A stretch of DNA of 64,000 bases from Weissella confusa (GCF_004766315.1 NZ_PVSN01000021.1:1-64000), one strand, 5' to 3'; shown: positions 7,641-16,771, counted from the first letter of the stretch. The notes: generated by a model not told the origin, from the letters alone. Numbers and translations are program-made.

Positions 7641-9374
7641 ATGTTAGATAAAAGATTATTTAAGTTTCCTGGTGCTAGAAAAGCGTTGGGAATCTTGTCG
7701 GTGCTGACGTTGATTCAGGCTTTGGCGATTATTGGCCAGGGACGCTTTTTAAGTGTAGCGATTACTGACTTGTGGCAAGGCCATAAGTTAGGCGCCGTTG
7801 TGACGCCGGTCTTGATTTTTGTGGGGGCGTACTTGATACGTCAGTTGATGGGCGTCGCCAAGCAGTATGCCTTATCACCATTTGCTGATGCCACAACGGC
7901 GTCATTGCAGACACAACTTACAGAAAAGTACGCGGCGCTTGGACCACGCGTGGTCGCGAACCAAGGAACGGGGAAGTCGGTTACTTTGGCAGTAGAAGGG
8001 ATTTACCAGGTTCATGACTATTTGACGCTGGTATTAGTTAAGCTATTCGACATGAGTATTATTCCTTGGTTGATTTTGGCTTATGTTGCCATGATTAACT
8101 GGGAGCAAGCCGTCTTTCTGTTCTTCATTTATCCAGTTATCGTGCTATTTATGATTGTCTTGGGGATGGCTGCCCAGGCGAAAGCTGATCGGGAGTATGC
8201 CACTTTCAATCGCCTTTCAAATCACTTCGTTGACTCTTTGCGTGGCTTAACGACTTTGAAGCAATTAGGCTTGTCAAAGCAATACGCGAATAATATTTAT
8301 GAAGTATCAGAAGACCACCGTAAAGCGACCATGAGTACTTTGAAGATTGCTATTCTTTCAACATTTGCGTTGGACTTCTTTACAACACTTTCGATTGCGG
8401 TTGTGGCGCTATTTTTAGGATTGGGATTAATGGATGGCACGATGACGCTATTACCAGCGTTGACTATTTTGGTCTTAGCACCGGAATATTTCTTGCCCAT
8501 TCGTAATTTTGCGAATGATTACCACGCCACGTTGAACGGGAAAAATGCGTTGGCTGATATTATGGCTTTGCTAGATCAACCAGTAGCTACGGATACGGAT
8601 GCATATGAGGCATCTAGCCAACGTTGGCGTGAAAACGACGAACTACAATTAACAGACGTTTCTTACACGTATCCAGAAGCCGCTGAACCAGCATTGCGTC
8701 ATATCAATTTGGACTTCAAAGGATATGAGCGTGTCGCATTGGTTGGAACATCTGGCTCAGGAAAATCAACGTTGCTGAATTTAATTGGTGGATTCCTAAA
8801 CGGTGAGGGTGATGTGTCATTAAACGGGCAACAATTACCGCATTTGCAGCAGCGCGCTTGGCAGGAACAAATCCAAGTCCTACCACAACAACCGTATATC
8901 TTTCACGATACTTTACGTCGTAATCTAGCGTTTTATGCCCCAGAGGCGACGGACGAAAAAATTCGTGAGGCGATTGAAACGGTTGGCTTGTCAGCGTGGT
9001 TCGAAGCACTACCAGAAGGGCTGGACACAATCATTGGTGAGGGTGCGATGCAGACATCTGGTGGTCAAGCACAACGTATTGGTTTAGCGAGAATTATGCT
9101 TGATGATAATCGACGTGTGTTGCTGTTGGACGAGCCAACGGCCCACTTGGATATTGAAACTGAAGTGCGCTTAAAGGAAACGATGCTGCCTTTGTTTGAC
9201 AAACGTTTAGTTATTTTTGCGACACATCGTTTGCATTGGTTAACTGAAATGGATTTGATTATCGTGATGCGCGATGGGCAAATTGTTGAACAAGGAACCT
9301 TGCCAGAGCTGATGGCCAATAAGGGTTACTTTGTTGAATTGCAAGCAGCGATGCGAGGTGCAACACATGAATAA
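7641..9374 (+). CDS. cydC: CydC/CydD-type heterodimeric ABC exporter subunit (first)
   Basis: 577-residue half-transporter: six N-terminal membrane helices (~1-310) and a C-terminal ATPase with Walker A GTSGSGKST, signature SGGQAQR and Walker B LLLDEPTAHLD. With the next gene it forms the CydDC exporter, needed for assembly of cytochrome bd and linked in other bacteria to thiol or haem transport. The start at ATG 7641 follows ggagaaaagg; an upstream in-frame start would add 17 residues of non-family sequence. The C/D labels are by gene order, as in Bacillus cydABCD. Confidence 0.88.
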   Translation: MLDKRLFKFPGARKALGILSVLTLIQALAIIGQGRFLSVAITDLWQGHKLGAVVTPVLIFVGAYLIRQLMGVAKQYALSPFADATTASLQTQLTEKYAALGPRVVANQGTGKSVTLAVEGIYQVHDYLTLVLVKLFDMSIIPWLILAYVAMINWEQAVFLFFIYPVIVLFMIVLGMAAQAKADREYATFNRLSNHFVDSLRGLTTLKQLGLSKQYANNIYEVSEDHRKATMSTLKIAILSTFALDFFTTLSIAVVALFLGLGLMDGTMTLLPALTILVLAPEYFLPIRNFANDYHATLNGKNALADIMALLDQPVATDTDAYEASSQRWRENDELQLTDVSYTYPEAAEPALRHINLDFKGYERVALVGTSGSGKSTLLNLIGGFLNGEGDVSLNGQQLPHLQQRAWQEQIQVLPQQPYIFHDTLRRNLAFYAPEATDEKIREAIETVGLSAWFEALPEGLDTIIGEGAMQTSGGQAQRIGLARIMLDDNRRVLLLDEPTAHLDIETEVRLKETMLPLFDKRLVIFATHRLHWLTEMDLIIVMRDGQIVEQGTLPELMANKGYFVELQAAMRGATHE

Positions 9375-11121
9375 ATTAATGAGTTTAATTAAAAACGATA
9401 CTTGGGTCTTTCCATATTTAAAATCGTATAAAAAGTTATTAGTCCTGATTATTTTCTTGGGCTTTATGACGACATTTTCTGGTGCAGCCTTGATGTTCAC
9501 GTCGGGATTCTTGATTTCACGTTCAGCGCAAATGCCAGAAAACATTCTGATGGTGTATGTGCCAATCGTACTGACTCGTGCATTTGGAATTGGTCGTCCG
9601 TCATTCAAGTACGCCCAACGCTTAGTGTCACACAACTGGGTATTGCGAATTGTCTCAACATTCCGTCGCCGTTTGTACGAATTAGTTGAAACGGGAACGA
9701 AGTCGGTTTATGCAAAGTCACAAACGGGTGAAGTCCTAAATGTATTGGCAAATGACTTGTTCAAAATTGAGAACTTCTATTTGCGCACGTTATTCCCAAC
9801 GATTATTGGGCTAGTCATTTATGCGCTGATTGGCATCGGGGTCGGTGTGTTTGACTGGGGATTTGCCTTAGCGATTTTGCTTGTGTTGGCGATGACGACA
9901 ATTTTGGCGCCGATGGTAACTTTGGCGGTCAATGGTGCCCGCGATTTTAAGCAACAACAATTAGAGGGGCAACTTTATACCGATTTGACGGATACTGTCA
10001 TGGGGTTGCAAGATTGGGTCCTAGCTGGTCGAACGGCTGAATTGGCTGAGCGTCAGAAGCAAGATTTTGCAGCAATAAATAAGATTAAGGTGCAACAAGC
10101 ACACTTTAATTGGTGGCGTGATTTTGGTGGTGCCATGATTATTGGTGCAGTTGCGATCTTGCTGATGATGTTTGCCACGTCACGATTTGGTGGTGATAGC
10201 TTTGGTGTGAATTGGATTGCTGCCTTCGTACTGGCAATTTTTCCGGCTGAAGATGCCCTAACGACAATCAGTTCCGGGGTTGGCGAATGGCCACGTTATC
10301 AAGATTCAATTGTCCGACTTAATGAGATGGATAAAGAAGCGACCCAAGAAAATAGTGAGTCAGTCACACAACAATCAGCACCTGAGCAATCTGATATTAT
10401 CTTTGATCACGTGTCATTTGGTTATACAGATGAACCTGTCTTGCAAGATTTGTCATTGCAGGTGCCAGCTGGTGAACGATTGGCCATATTGGGACAGTCT
10501 GGTGCTGGAAAGACAACCTTGCTAAAGTTACTGTTGGGCGATGAGAACCCAACGGCCGGTACAATTATAATTGGCGGTGTATCTGTGGCTGCTTTGTCTG
10601 ATACGCGCGCATCGATTATTTCTGTGCTGGATCAACAGCCATACTTGTTTGCAAGTACGGTAGCGAATAATTTGCGCCTGGGAAATTTGCATGCTTCTGA
10701 TGAACAACTTTGGAAAGTGCTAGAGAAAGTTAATTTGGCGACGCTGGTTCATGGGTTACCAAATCAATTAGAAACACCAATGACTGAAATGGGAAGTCGT
10801 TTTTCAGGTGGTGAACGTCAACGATTTGCTTTGGCCCGAATTTTGCTACAAGATACACCAATTGTTATTCTTGATGAGCCAACAGTGGCGCTAGATCCGA
10901 TTACTGAATTACAAGTGTTGCAAACTATTTTTGCGACGTTGCAAGACAAGACGGTTATCTGGGTTACACACCACTTGACCGGAATTGAGCTGGTTGATAA
11001 GGTTATTTTTGTAGAAAATAAAGCGATTAGCATGGCGGGTACACCGGCGGACTTGATGGCAACTGAGCCACGTTTCCAACGTTTGTTGGCGCTAGACCAC
11101 GGTGATTTACCGATTAATTAG
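9367..11121 (+). CDS. cydD: CydC/CydD-type heterodimeric ABC exporter subunit (second)
   Basis: 584 residues, with an N-terminal six-helix membrane domain and an ATPase with Walker A GQSGAGKTT, signature FSGGERQR and Walker B VILDEPTVALD. It overlaps the preceding gene by eight bases, so the two subunits are translated together. The ATG at 9367 is chosen over an earlier in-frame codon that lies inside cydC. The transmembrane part (SGAALMFTSGFLISRSA) resembles the subunit usually called CydC in E. coli, so the C/D naming is arbitrary. Confidence 0.88.
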   Translation: MNKLMSLIKNDTWVFPYLKSYKKLLVLIIFLGFMTTFSGAALMFTSGFLISRSAQMPENILMVYVPIVLTRAFGIGRPSFKYAQRLVSHNWVLRIVSTFRRRLYELVETGTKSVYAKSQTGEVLNVLANDLFKIENFYLRTLFPTIIGLVIYALIGIGVGVFDWGFALAILLVLAMTTILAPMVTLAVNGARDFKQQQLEGQLYTDLTDTVMGLQDWVLAGRTAELAERQKQDFAAINKIKVQQAHFNWWRDFGGAMIIGAVAILLMMFATSRFGGDSFGVNWIAAFVLAIFPAEDALTTISSGVGEWPRYQDSIVRLNEMDKEATQENSESVTQQSAPEQSDIIFDHVSFGYTDEPVLQDLSLQVPAGERLAILGQSGAGKTTLLKLLLGDENPTAGTIIIGGVSVAALSDTRASIISVLDQQPYLFASTVANNLRLGNLHASDEQLWKVLEKVNLATLVHGLPNQLETPMTEMGSRFSGGERQRFALARILLQDTPIVILDEPTVALDPITELQVLQTIFATLQDKTVIWVTHHLTGIELVDKVIFVENKAISMAGTPADLMATEPRFQRLLALDHGDLPIN

Positions 11122-11145
11122 GATAATGAAGAAAGGAGATATGTG

Positions 11146-11817
11146 ATGGCTAGTAAGAAAAAACAACAGTGGCGTAAGAGACTGCTTCAAATTCACCCAT
11201 CACATTTCTTCGTAAAAAAAGGGCGCCTGCAACGGGGCCGTGTTATTTTAGTGATTGCCCTTGTCGGTGGCCTAGCATTGTGGCAAACTGATATACAACA
11301 TCAGCGTGTCGAAGCAACGACGCCGGTCAGTGAGTTACCCCTTAATGAACTAACACATGAACAGTTTATTGACCGATTAGCCCCAGAGGCACAAAGTTTG
11401 CAAGCGCAATATGGTGTGAAGGCATCAATCAGTATTGCCCAAGCTGCGTTAGAATCAGATTGGGGACGCTCGGAATTAGCAGCGAAATATAATAATTTTT
11501 TTGGTGTAAAAGCCTCAGCAGTCATGCCAAGTGTTACACTATCTACTAAAGAGTTTGTTAACGATGAATGGGTGACGGTTAACGCCGCATTTCGAACGTA
11601 TGCTGATTGGCGTAGTTCGATGACGGACCACGCGTTGCTGTTAGTAAACGGTACGTCTGATAATCCACAACGCTATCAGGCAGTTCTGCAGGCGACCGAC
11701 TATCAGACAGCTGCGTATGCGCTGGTTAGCGGGGGATATGCAACTGATCCCGGGTATGCTGAAAAAATCATTCGCATGATTGAAACTTATAACTTGAACC
11801 AATATGATGTAAATTAG
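11146..11817 (+). CDS. GH73 N-acetylglucosaminidase (autolysin-like), membrane-anchored
   Basis: 223 residues. A lysine/arginine-rich start, a single membrane segment at ~34-50 (VILVIALVGGLALW) and an extracellular glucosaminidase domain at ~70-220. IAQAALESDWGRSELA contains the probable catalytic Glu; NNFFGVK and the FRTYADWRSSMTDHA stretch are typical of family 73. It should cleave the GlcNAc-MurNAc bond of peptidoglycan outside the membrane. There is no wall-binding repeat, so it stays tethered. Start ATG 11146 has aggag seven bases upstream; the GTG at 11143 is too close. It follows cydD by 24 bases. Confidence 0.82.
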   Translation: MASKKKQQWRKRLLQIHPSHFFVKKGRLQRGRVILVIALVGGLALWQTDIQHQRVEATTPVSELPLNELTHEQFIDRLAPEAQSLQAQYGVKASISIAQAALESDWGRSELAAKYNNFFGVKASAVMPSVTLSTKEFVNDEWVTVNAAFRTYADWRSSMTDHALLLVNGTSDNPQRYQAVLQATDYQTAAYALVSGGYATDPGYAEKIIRMIETYNLNQYDVN

Positions 11818-11840
11818 CAAGAAATGAAGCGAGAAAAATT

Positions 11841-12962
11841 ATGAGCCTTGAATTTTTACCAGGATCGACAATCGGTATCCTTGGCGACGGAGTAACAAGC
11901 CGTACTTTGGCCCAAAGTGCCCATAACATGGGATATAACGTGGCTGCGTACAGCACGAAGCCAGATGCACCAGTGTTGGCTGAAGCAGATTATCGATTTG
12001 TTGAACAAGGAAATCAGCAGACAGAATTTGACAGTTTTATGGCATTGCCATCGATGATAACGTATACGTCTTCGTGGTTACCAGCCAATATGATTACTGG
12101 ATTGCAATCAGCTCGTTTGCCACAAGGCACGGAATTGCTGGAATTAACAGATGACCATGCATTGGGACGCGCCTTTTCTGAAGCGCAATCATTCAACATC
12201 TTGCCATATGCAACGGTTAGTTCTTTGGATGAAGTTGCGCACGCGGCAGCTGAACTTGGTTATCCAGTTGTGGTCAAGCCAATTTTCAAGCACAAGCATC
12301 ATGATGATACGGTCATCCTTCGTGGCGACTGGGACTTGGGGCTTGTTGCACCAATGATTGACGGTGGTACCTTGATTGTTGAAACGTGGCTTGATGATGC
12401 GCAAGAGTTTGCGATGACGGCAGTACGCGGGGTTAATGGTGACATTAAGACTTACCCATTGCGTCAAACAATGGTTGCCCAGCAACATTTGCGTCGTGCT
12501 TGGACAGTTGGCGATATTGCTGACGATCTTATGACGGTGATGCTGGGTGTGACGGAACGTGTTGGGGATGTCTTGCAGTATATTGGGGCATACAATGTGG
12601 CATTTTTCTACAGCGCAACAGGTAACTTGTATGTCCGTGATATTGCTGCCGGAATCCCACCAACAGCGACTTTGTATGATGCAACGACTAATGTTTCAGT
12701 GGCTGAACAACATCTACGTGCCATTACGGGGCAAGCGTTGACCGACGTCTTCATGTCGCAAGCAGCGGTTTATATGCCATTCACGACTGATCAAATCGAT
12801 GCCTTGAGTCGTCACTGGGGCATTCAATCAAATTGGAAGTTTGCCTTCTACCAAAACGATATGATGTTGCCACAGGCTGGCCACGTTTTGGCGTGTGGTT
12901 CATCAGCGAACCAATTGTTTAATCAATTGCACGTCGCAGGTGTTTGGGAATTTGAAGAATAA
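11841..12962 (+). CDS. PurK-like ATP-grasp protein, divergent paralogue
   Basis: 373 residues, exactly the length of the true PurK encoded at 42810. The plan is the same: an N-terminal nucleotide-fold region (GILGDGVTSRTLAQSAHNMGY), a shared LPQGTELLELT segment, then an ATP-grasp region with YPVVVKPIF. It lacks PurK hallmarks: the GGGQLG loop is GDGVTS and the [12 protein letters not shown] signature is replaced by VRDIAAGIPPTA. A carboxyaminoimidazole ribonucleotide synthase role is therefore unlikely; a different small-molecule ligase or an inactive relative is more plausible. It lies 23 bases after the autolysin gene, probably in the same transcript, closed by a strong terminator. Confidence 0.65.
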   Translation: MSLEFLPGSTIGILGDGVTSRTLAQSAHNMGYNVAAYSTKPDAPVLAEADYRFVEQGNQQTEFDSFMALPSMITYTSSWLPANMITGLQSARLPQGTELLELTDDHALGRAFSEAQSFNILPYATVSSLDEVAHAAAELGYPVVVKPIFKHKHHDDTVILRGDWDLGLVAPMIDGGTLIVETWLDDAQEFAMTAVRGVNGDIKTYPLRQTMVAQQHLRRAWTVGDIADDLMTVMLGVTERVGDVLQYIGAYNVAFFYSATGNLYVRDIAAGIPPTATLYDATTNVSVAEQHLRAITGQALTDVFMSQAAVYMPFTTDQIDALSRHWGIQSNWKFAFYQNDMMLPQAGHVLACGSSANQLFNQLHVAGVWEFEE

Positions 12963-12973
12963 TTGTTATATGC

Positions 12974-13014
12974 AAAAGGCTACGCACTGAGTAATTCAGT
13001 GCGTAGCCTTTTTG
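12974..13014 (+). terminator. terminator of the cyd-to-ATP-grasp transcript
   Basis: 16-bp stem from aaaggctacgcactga, loop gtaat, followed by five T. Confidence 0.93.
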
Positions 13015-13017
13015 GTA

Positions 13018-13055
13018 TAAAAATAGTGGCTGTCACAATTTCTGTAACAGCCACT
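13018..13055 (-). terminator. terminator of the small DUF4044 gene
   Basis: Read on the minus strand: agtggctgt / acagccact stem followed by ATTTTTA, 13 bases after the stop of the small gene at 13068. Confidence 0.8.
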
Positions 13056-13067
13056 CACTAAAATGCA

Positions 13068-13187
13068 TTAACCCATCATCACTTGGAACAATGTGATGAA
13101 GACACCAAGAACTGACAAGATCAACATCAAAATGACAAATCCTTGGATGACTTTTTGCATAGTAGACTTTTGCTTCTTCTTTGCCAT
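13068..13187 (-). CDS. DUF4044-type single-pass small membrane protein
   Basis: A 39-residue protein. It has a lysine-rich start (MAKKKQKSTMQK) and one hydrophobic helix (~14-38). Size and pattern match the DUF4044 family, tiny membrane proteins common in Lactobacillales with unknown function. The ATG is preceded on the minus strand by aaagaggattacttc (gagg as RBS). It stands alone between a terminator and the divergent gene at 13307. Being conserved in kind and carrying its own terminator, it is very probably a real gene. Confidence 0.8.
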   Translation of the reverse strand: MAKKKQKSTMQKVIQGFVILMLILSVLGVFITLFQVMMG

Positions 13188-13306
13188 GAAGTAATCCTCT
13201 TTTTCTTAATTACATCTATTGTACCAAGATTTCAGTTCAAATGTCACAGACGTTTAAATTCACGGTATAATATAATAATTGAAGAACGAAAAGGGGAAAC
13301 AACGAT

Positions 13307-13675
13307 ATGCTTACAACGCTAAACTGGCCATTAACGGTTGCCTTAGCATTTGCGACATGGATTGGCTTAATTTTGTTTCACCGCTTGTTTCGCCGTTTGA
13401 CCTGGCCAAAGTGGATGCGTCCCATTGATTTAGCGACATTGGTTGCTTGGTGGGCGATTGAAGTGATTAGTTTCCAAGTATGGCATTTATTTTTGTTACC
13501 ACCAGTTTTGTTTATGTTTGTTCTGTGGGGCATTGGCTTGGCTTTGTACCAAGGATTTGTTCGTCAAACATTTACGATGAAGTCTTTTTGGATGATGTGG
13601 TGGCGCATTGTTGGTTTAGGTAGTTTTGTAGCGTTGATTGGCTTGACCATCTTCGCGTTCATTTTAACGAAATAG
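13307..13675 (+). CDS. DUF3397-type membrane protein
   Basis: 122 residues with four predicted membrane helices. The stretch from [10 protein letters not shown] through [10 protein letters not shown] to WRIVGLGSF fits the DUF3397 family of Lactobacillales, whose function is unknown. In many lactobacilli a DUF3397 gene sits beside mraZ; here it is ~49 kb from mraZ and instead leads a group with csp and nudF-type genes. The ATG follows aaaagggg. Family assignment is from memory of the pattern. Confidence 0.65.
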   Translation: MLTTLNWPLTVALAFATWIGLILFHRLFRRLTWPKWMRPIDLATLVAWWAIEVISFQVWHLFLLPPVLFMFVLWGIGLALYQGFVRQTFTMKSFWMMWWRIVGLGSFVALIGLTIFAFILTK

Positions 13676-13689
13676 AGAGAAAAATAGTT

Positions 13690-13911
13690 ATGGAAAAAAT
13701 TGATGGATACGTTAAGACTTGGAATGCCGACAAAGGATTTGGTTTTATTGAGTTGAAGGGTGAAGACGACGTGTTCGTTCACTTCTCAGCGATTGAAACA
13801 CCTCATGTTCGTGACTTGGAAGTCGGCGAACCAGTAAAGTTGGTTGTTGTACAAGGCGTACGTGGCCCACAAGCAGCAGCAGTTGAAGTTTGGAGCTCTG
13901 AGGAGAACTAA
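13690..13911 (+). CDS. cold-shock domain protein
   Basis: 73 residues, a single cold-shock domain. RNP1 (KGFGFIE) is at ~17-23 and RNP2 (VFVHF) at ~33-37. Such proteins bind single-stranded RNA/DNA and act as RNA chaperones. The usual KWF near the start is KTW here, and the C-terminal half is less like CspA, so it is a divergent member. It begins 14 bases after the DUF3397 gene, and its 3' end carries the gaggag RBS of the next gene. Confidence 0.88.
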   Translation: MEKIDGYVKTWNADKGFGFIELKGEDDVFVHFSAIETPHVRDLEVGEPVKLVVVQGVRGPQAAAVEVWSSEEN

Positions 13912-13912
13912 C

Positions 13913-14485
13913 ATGGCGGATGAATTTGAAGCAAAGTTTCGTGAAGAAGTCATTTCAGAAGAAGAAGTTTACAATGGTCACATTATTCGGGTAGTTAATC
14001 AAACGGTTACGTTACCTGATGGCCGTGAGTCTAAGCGTGAGGTGGTGCATCACAGTGGTGCTATTGCTGTGCTTGCCTTAACGGATGACGATAAGATGAT
14101 TTTGGAGCGTCAATGGCGTGCACCAGTTCAAAAGGTAACGACGGAAGTGCCAGCTGGTAAGGTGGATGGTCGTGATCATAATCCATTGGATACGGTTAAT
14201 CGTGAGTTAAATGAGGAGACTCGTTTGACGGCTGGTAAAATTGAAAAGATTGCCGGTTTCTACACGTCAATTGGCTTTGCGGATGAATTCATGACGTTGT
14301 ATCTAGCAACTGATTTAAAGCCAGTGACTGATGAATTGCCACAAGATGATGACGAGCAAATCGATTTGCTTTATGTTGATTTTGATGAAGCAACGCGATT
14401 GTTTGAAGCTGGTGAATTAGACGACGGTAAGACAGCGATGGCGTACCTTTACTGGAAGACGCTTCGTTTGGCAGGTAAGGCATAA
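13913..14485 (+). CDS. nudF: Nudix hydrolase, ADP-ribose pyrophosphatase type
   Basis: 190 residues. The Nudix box is visible as GKVDGRDHNPLDTVNREL followed by NEET; the metal-binding RELNEE core is intact. LERQWRAPVQKVTTEVPAGK before the box is the pattern of ADP-ribose pyrophosphatases (NudF), which hydrolyse ADP-ribose to AMP and ribose 5-phosphate. Start ATG 13913 lies one base after the csp stop; earlier in-frame codons are inside csp. Its stop overlaps the next start as TAATG. Confidence 0.85.
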   Translation: MADEFEAKFREEVISEEEVYNGHIIRVVNQTVTLPDGRESKREVVHHSGAIAVLALTDDDKMILERQWRAPVQKVTTEVPAGKVDGRDHNPLDTVNRELNEETRLTAGKIEKIAGFYTSIGFADEFMTLYLATDLKPVTDELPQDDDEQIDLLYVDFDEATRLFEAGELDDGKTAMAYLYWKTLRLAGKA

Positions 14486-14799
14486 TGTTTGGATTCAAGC
14501 GTAAACGACCGGATGAGAATGTCCCAGATGAAGATTATAGCTTTGCTGGTGAATTTGAAACCCCAGAGAACACGCAGGAACGCCTAAGCCGATTGCGCGG
14601 TGAGGCTGAGCCAACCAACACACCACTTACGCGTGAAGAACACCGTTTGAGCGGTAAGGGTCGCTACGAATTAGATCCAGTAACCCGTCGTTTGACGGAA
14701 GCGGGTAAGACAGCGCGTTTGAAGCGTCGCTTAAATATCACGATGTTAGTTTTGGTCGTGTTAATTGTGGTGACATACCTGGTGTTGTTCCTACTATAG
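14485..14799 (+). CDS. unknown tail-anchored membrane protein
   Basis: 104 residues, not recognised as a named family. The first ~80 residues are very charged (many Arg, Glu, Asp) and followed by one hydrophobic helix (~84-103, ITMLVLVVLIVVTYLVLFLL) ending the protein, so it is probably anchored by its C-terminus with the charged part in the cytoplasm. It sits between the Nudix gene (1-bp overlap) and mtnN, an arrangement I recall in other lactobacilli, which suggests a conserved if unknown role. Confidence 0.7.
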   Translation: MFGFKRKRPDENVPDEDYSFAGEFETPENTQERLSRLRGEAEPTNTPLTREEHRLSGKGRYELDPVTRRLTEAGKTARLKRRLNITMLVLVVLIVVTYLVLFLL

Positions 14800-14836
14800 T
14801 ACAGAAGTAAAAGTTGAAAGTGAGATTTTGAGAGAT

Positions 14837-15529
14837 ATGCGTTACGGTATTATTAATGCAATGGCCGAAGAAAAGGCAGCCCTAGTGGCAGCGATGACTG
14901 ATGAGAAGCAATCAACTATCGCTGGTAAGTTGTTCCACCACGGTAAGATTGGCAACGTTGATGTCGTTGTTGTGGAGTCTGGTATTGGTAAGGTTGCATC
15001 AGCTTTGACGACGACTTTGTTGATTACCAACTTTGCGGTTGATGCAGTGATTAACTCAGGTTCTGCTGGTGCTTTGGGTGCGGATTTGCGTATCGGTGAC
15101 GTTGTCGTCGCTAGCGAATTGGCATACTCAGATGCAGACGCACGTGCCTTTGGTTACGATTATGGTCAAGTACCACAACAACCAGCTCGTTTTGTAACTG
15201 ACGCAACGCTTTCAGCTGGTTTGGCTGAAGCTTATGGGGATGTCACAGACGCACGTTTGGTTCGTGGTTTGATTGTGACGAGCGATTCATTTATTTCAGG
15301 TGATGAGCAAAAGCAAAACATCTTGACGTACTTCCCAGAAGCCCAATCAGCTGAAATGGAAGGTGCATCAATTGCTCAAGTTGCGCACTACTTCGATGTA
15401 CCATTTGCTGTTGTCCGTGCTATTTCAGATAACGCTAATGGTGAAGCTGGTCCAACGTTTGATGAGTTTATCATCGAAGCGGGTAAGCAATCAGCACAAG
15501 TGTTGATTGACTTCTTTAACAAGCAATAA
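14837..15529 (+). CDS. mtnN: 5'-methylthioadenosine/S-adenosylhomocysteine nucleosidase
   Basis: 230 residues. The enzyme cleaves adenine from methylthioadenosine and S-adenosylhomocysteine, a step in methyl-cycle recycling and in AI-2 formation with LuxS. Visible family features: GIINAMAEEKA at the start, ESGIGKV, INSGSAGAL and SAEMEGASIAQVA with the substrate-binding Met/Glu; catalytic Asp in RAISDNA. I chose ATG 14837 because the product then begins MRYGII, the usual family start; an in-frame TTG at 14828 is possible. It ends with a strong terminator. Confidence 0.94.
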   Translation: MRYGIINAMAEEKAALVAAMTDEKQSTIAGKLFHHGKIGNVDVVVVESGIGKVASALTTTLLITNFAVDAVINSGSAGALGADLRIGDVVVASELAYSDADARAFGYDYGQVPQQPARFVTDATLSAGLAEAYGDVTDARLVRGLIVTSDSFISGDEQKQNILTYFPEAQSAEMEGASIAQVAHYFDVPFAVVRAISDNANGEAGPTFDEFIIEAGKQSAQVLIDFFNKQ

Positions 15530-15534
15530 TGATG

Positions 15535-15576
15535 AAGGCTATTATTCCAGTAGGGGGTAATGGCCTTTTTGTTTTG
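15535..15576 (+). terminator. terminator after mtnN
   Basis: 14-bp stem aaggctattattcc / ggggtaatggcctt with some G-T pairs, loop agtag, then TTTTTGTTTT. The ~200 bases to 15774 are A/T-rich with no gene. Confidence 0.88.
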
Positions 15577-15774
15577 TAGTTAGCGGCGACACAAACCTCA
15601 AATAAGACGTTAATCACGGCAATAATGTCAGTTTCCTACTATAATATAGTCAGCAATAGTGAATAATAAAATTAACTTACAAAAAGTACACCTTTTTATT
15701 TCCCATTTAAATTTACTTCTGGTATTCTAATTACATTCAATAAGAGAATCACATAAACGAAGGAGCATCCGAAT

Positions 15775-16673
15775 ATGACTATCCGTGGAATTCACCACTT
15801 GACGACGATTACGTCAGATTCACCAAAGATTTTTGATTTCTTCTCAGGTGTTATGGGTCTTCACTTGATTAAGAAGACTGTTAACCAAGACGACGTACGT
15901 ACGTACCACTTGTACTTTACTGATGACATGGGATCAGCTGGAACGGTTTTGACGAATACGGTGTTAAGCACGATGCTGAAACTCACGAAGAGTTCGGTGT
16001 TAAGTACTTGGACTTCGAAGACTTCGACGGACAATTGTACGCCTTGGAGTCAAACGAGAAGAACACGGGTACTTGGGCTGAAGGTACGCCATGGCAATAC
16101 TCATCAGTTGAGCCAGAGCACGCTATCCTAGGTTTGGGTGCACAATTGTTGACGATCAACAACGAGAACGCAATGCACATGGTTTTGACATCTGTATTGG
16201 GTGCTAAGGAAGTTGCTCGCGACGGCGATGACGTTTTGTACGAATTCGACAACGCTGGTTTCGGTGGTCAAGTTCACACGCGTTTGGTACGTTTGTTGCC
16301 ACGTGGTTTGCAAGGTTACGGAAACGCGCACCACTTCGCCTTGGCAGTTGATGATGAAACGGCTTTGAACTTCTGGATCAACCGTTTGCGTCAATTGGGA
16401 TTCCAAGACTCAGGCTTCGTGGATCGATTCTACTTCAAGTCAGAGTACTTCCGTCCAACACCAGGAATCTTGTTCGAAATCGCTACGAACGGACCAGGAT
16501 TCTTGCAAGACGAGACGTACGAAGAGGCAGGACACCACTTGGAGTTGCCACCATTCTTGGAGAACATGCGTGATGAAATCGAAGCTGGTTTGATTCCATT
16601 TAACTCAGCTGAAGATGATTTGCCATCACCAGAAGTGTTCAAGAAGAACGTTTCTGATAATGCAGAAAACTAA
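15775..16673 (+). pseudogene. ring-cleaving dioxygenase (MhqO-like, VOC), broken by internal deletion
   Basis: The N-terminal ~60 codons (MTIRGIHHLTTITSD to TDDMGSAGT) are in one frame. From about 15953 the family sequence continues in another frame (FDEYGVKHDAETHEEFGVKY, then DFEDFDGQ) to 16671. About 40 residues expected between the two parts are missing, with a frame change, so an internal out-of-frame deletion is the simplest reading. Intact members are ~310-320-residue metal-dependent VOC proteins, like B. subtilis MhqO in quinone detoxification. The 3' part still shows the biased codons of a highly expressed gene, so the break is recent or an assembly error. Confidence 0.8.
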
Positions 16674-16684
16674 TTAATATGATT

Positions 16685-16723
16685 GAAGCAGGACGTAAGC
16701 AGCGCTTATGACCTGCTTCTTTT
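16685..16723 (+). terminator. terminator after the dioxygenase pseudogene
   Basis: Stem gaagcagg / cctgcttc continued inward by cgtaagc / gcttatg, then TTTT. Confidence 0.85.
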
Positions 16724-16741
16724 GTATCTGGACACTATTGC

Positions 16742-16771
16742 TTGTTAAAAGTTAGCGCTTACAGGTATAAT
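16742..16771 (+). promoter_or_regulatory. promoter with palindromic spacer (MhqD-like gene)
   Basis: TTGTTA (16742-16747) and TATAAT (16766-16771), 18 bp apart. The spacer holds the near-palindrome GTTAGCGCTTAC, a candidate repressor site. Confidence 0.65.

Noticed and set aside
16008-16673. Downstream half of the dioxygenase as an independent gene
   Set aside because: It would start at a TTG inside the family domain without RBS; it is better explained as the remainder of a frameshifted gene.
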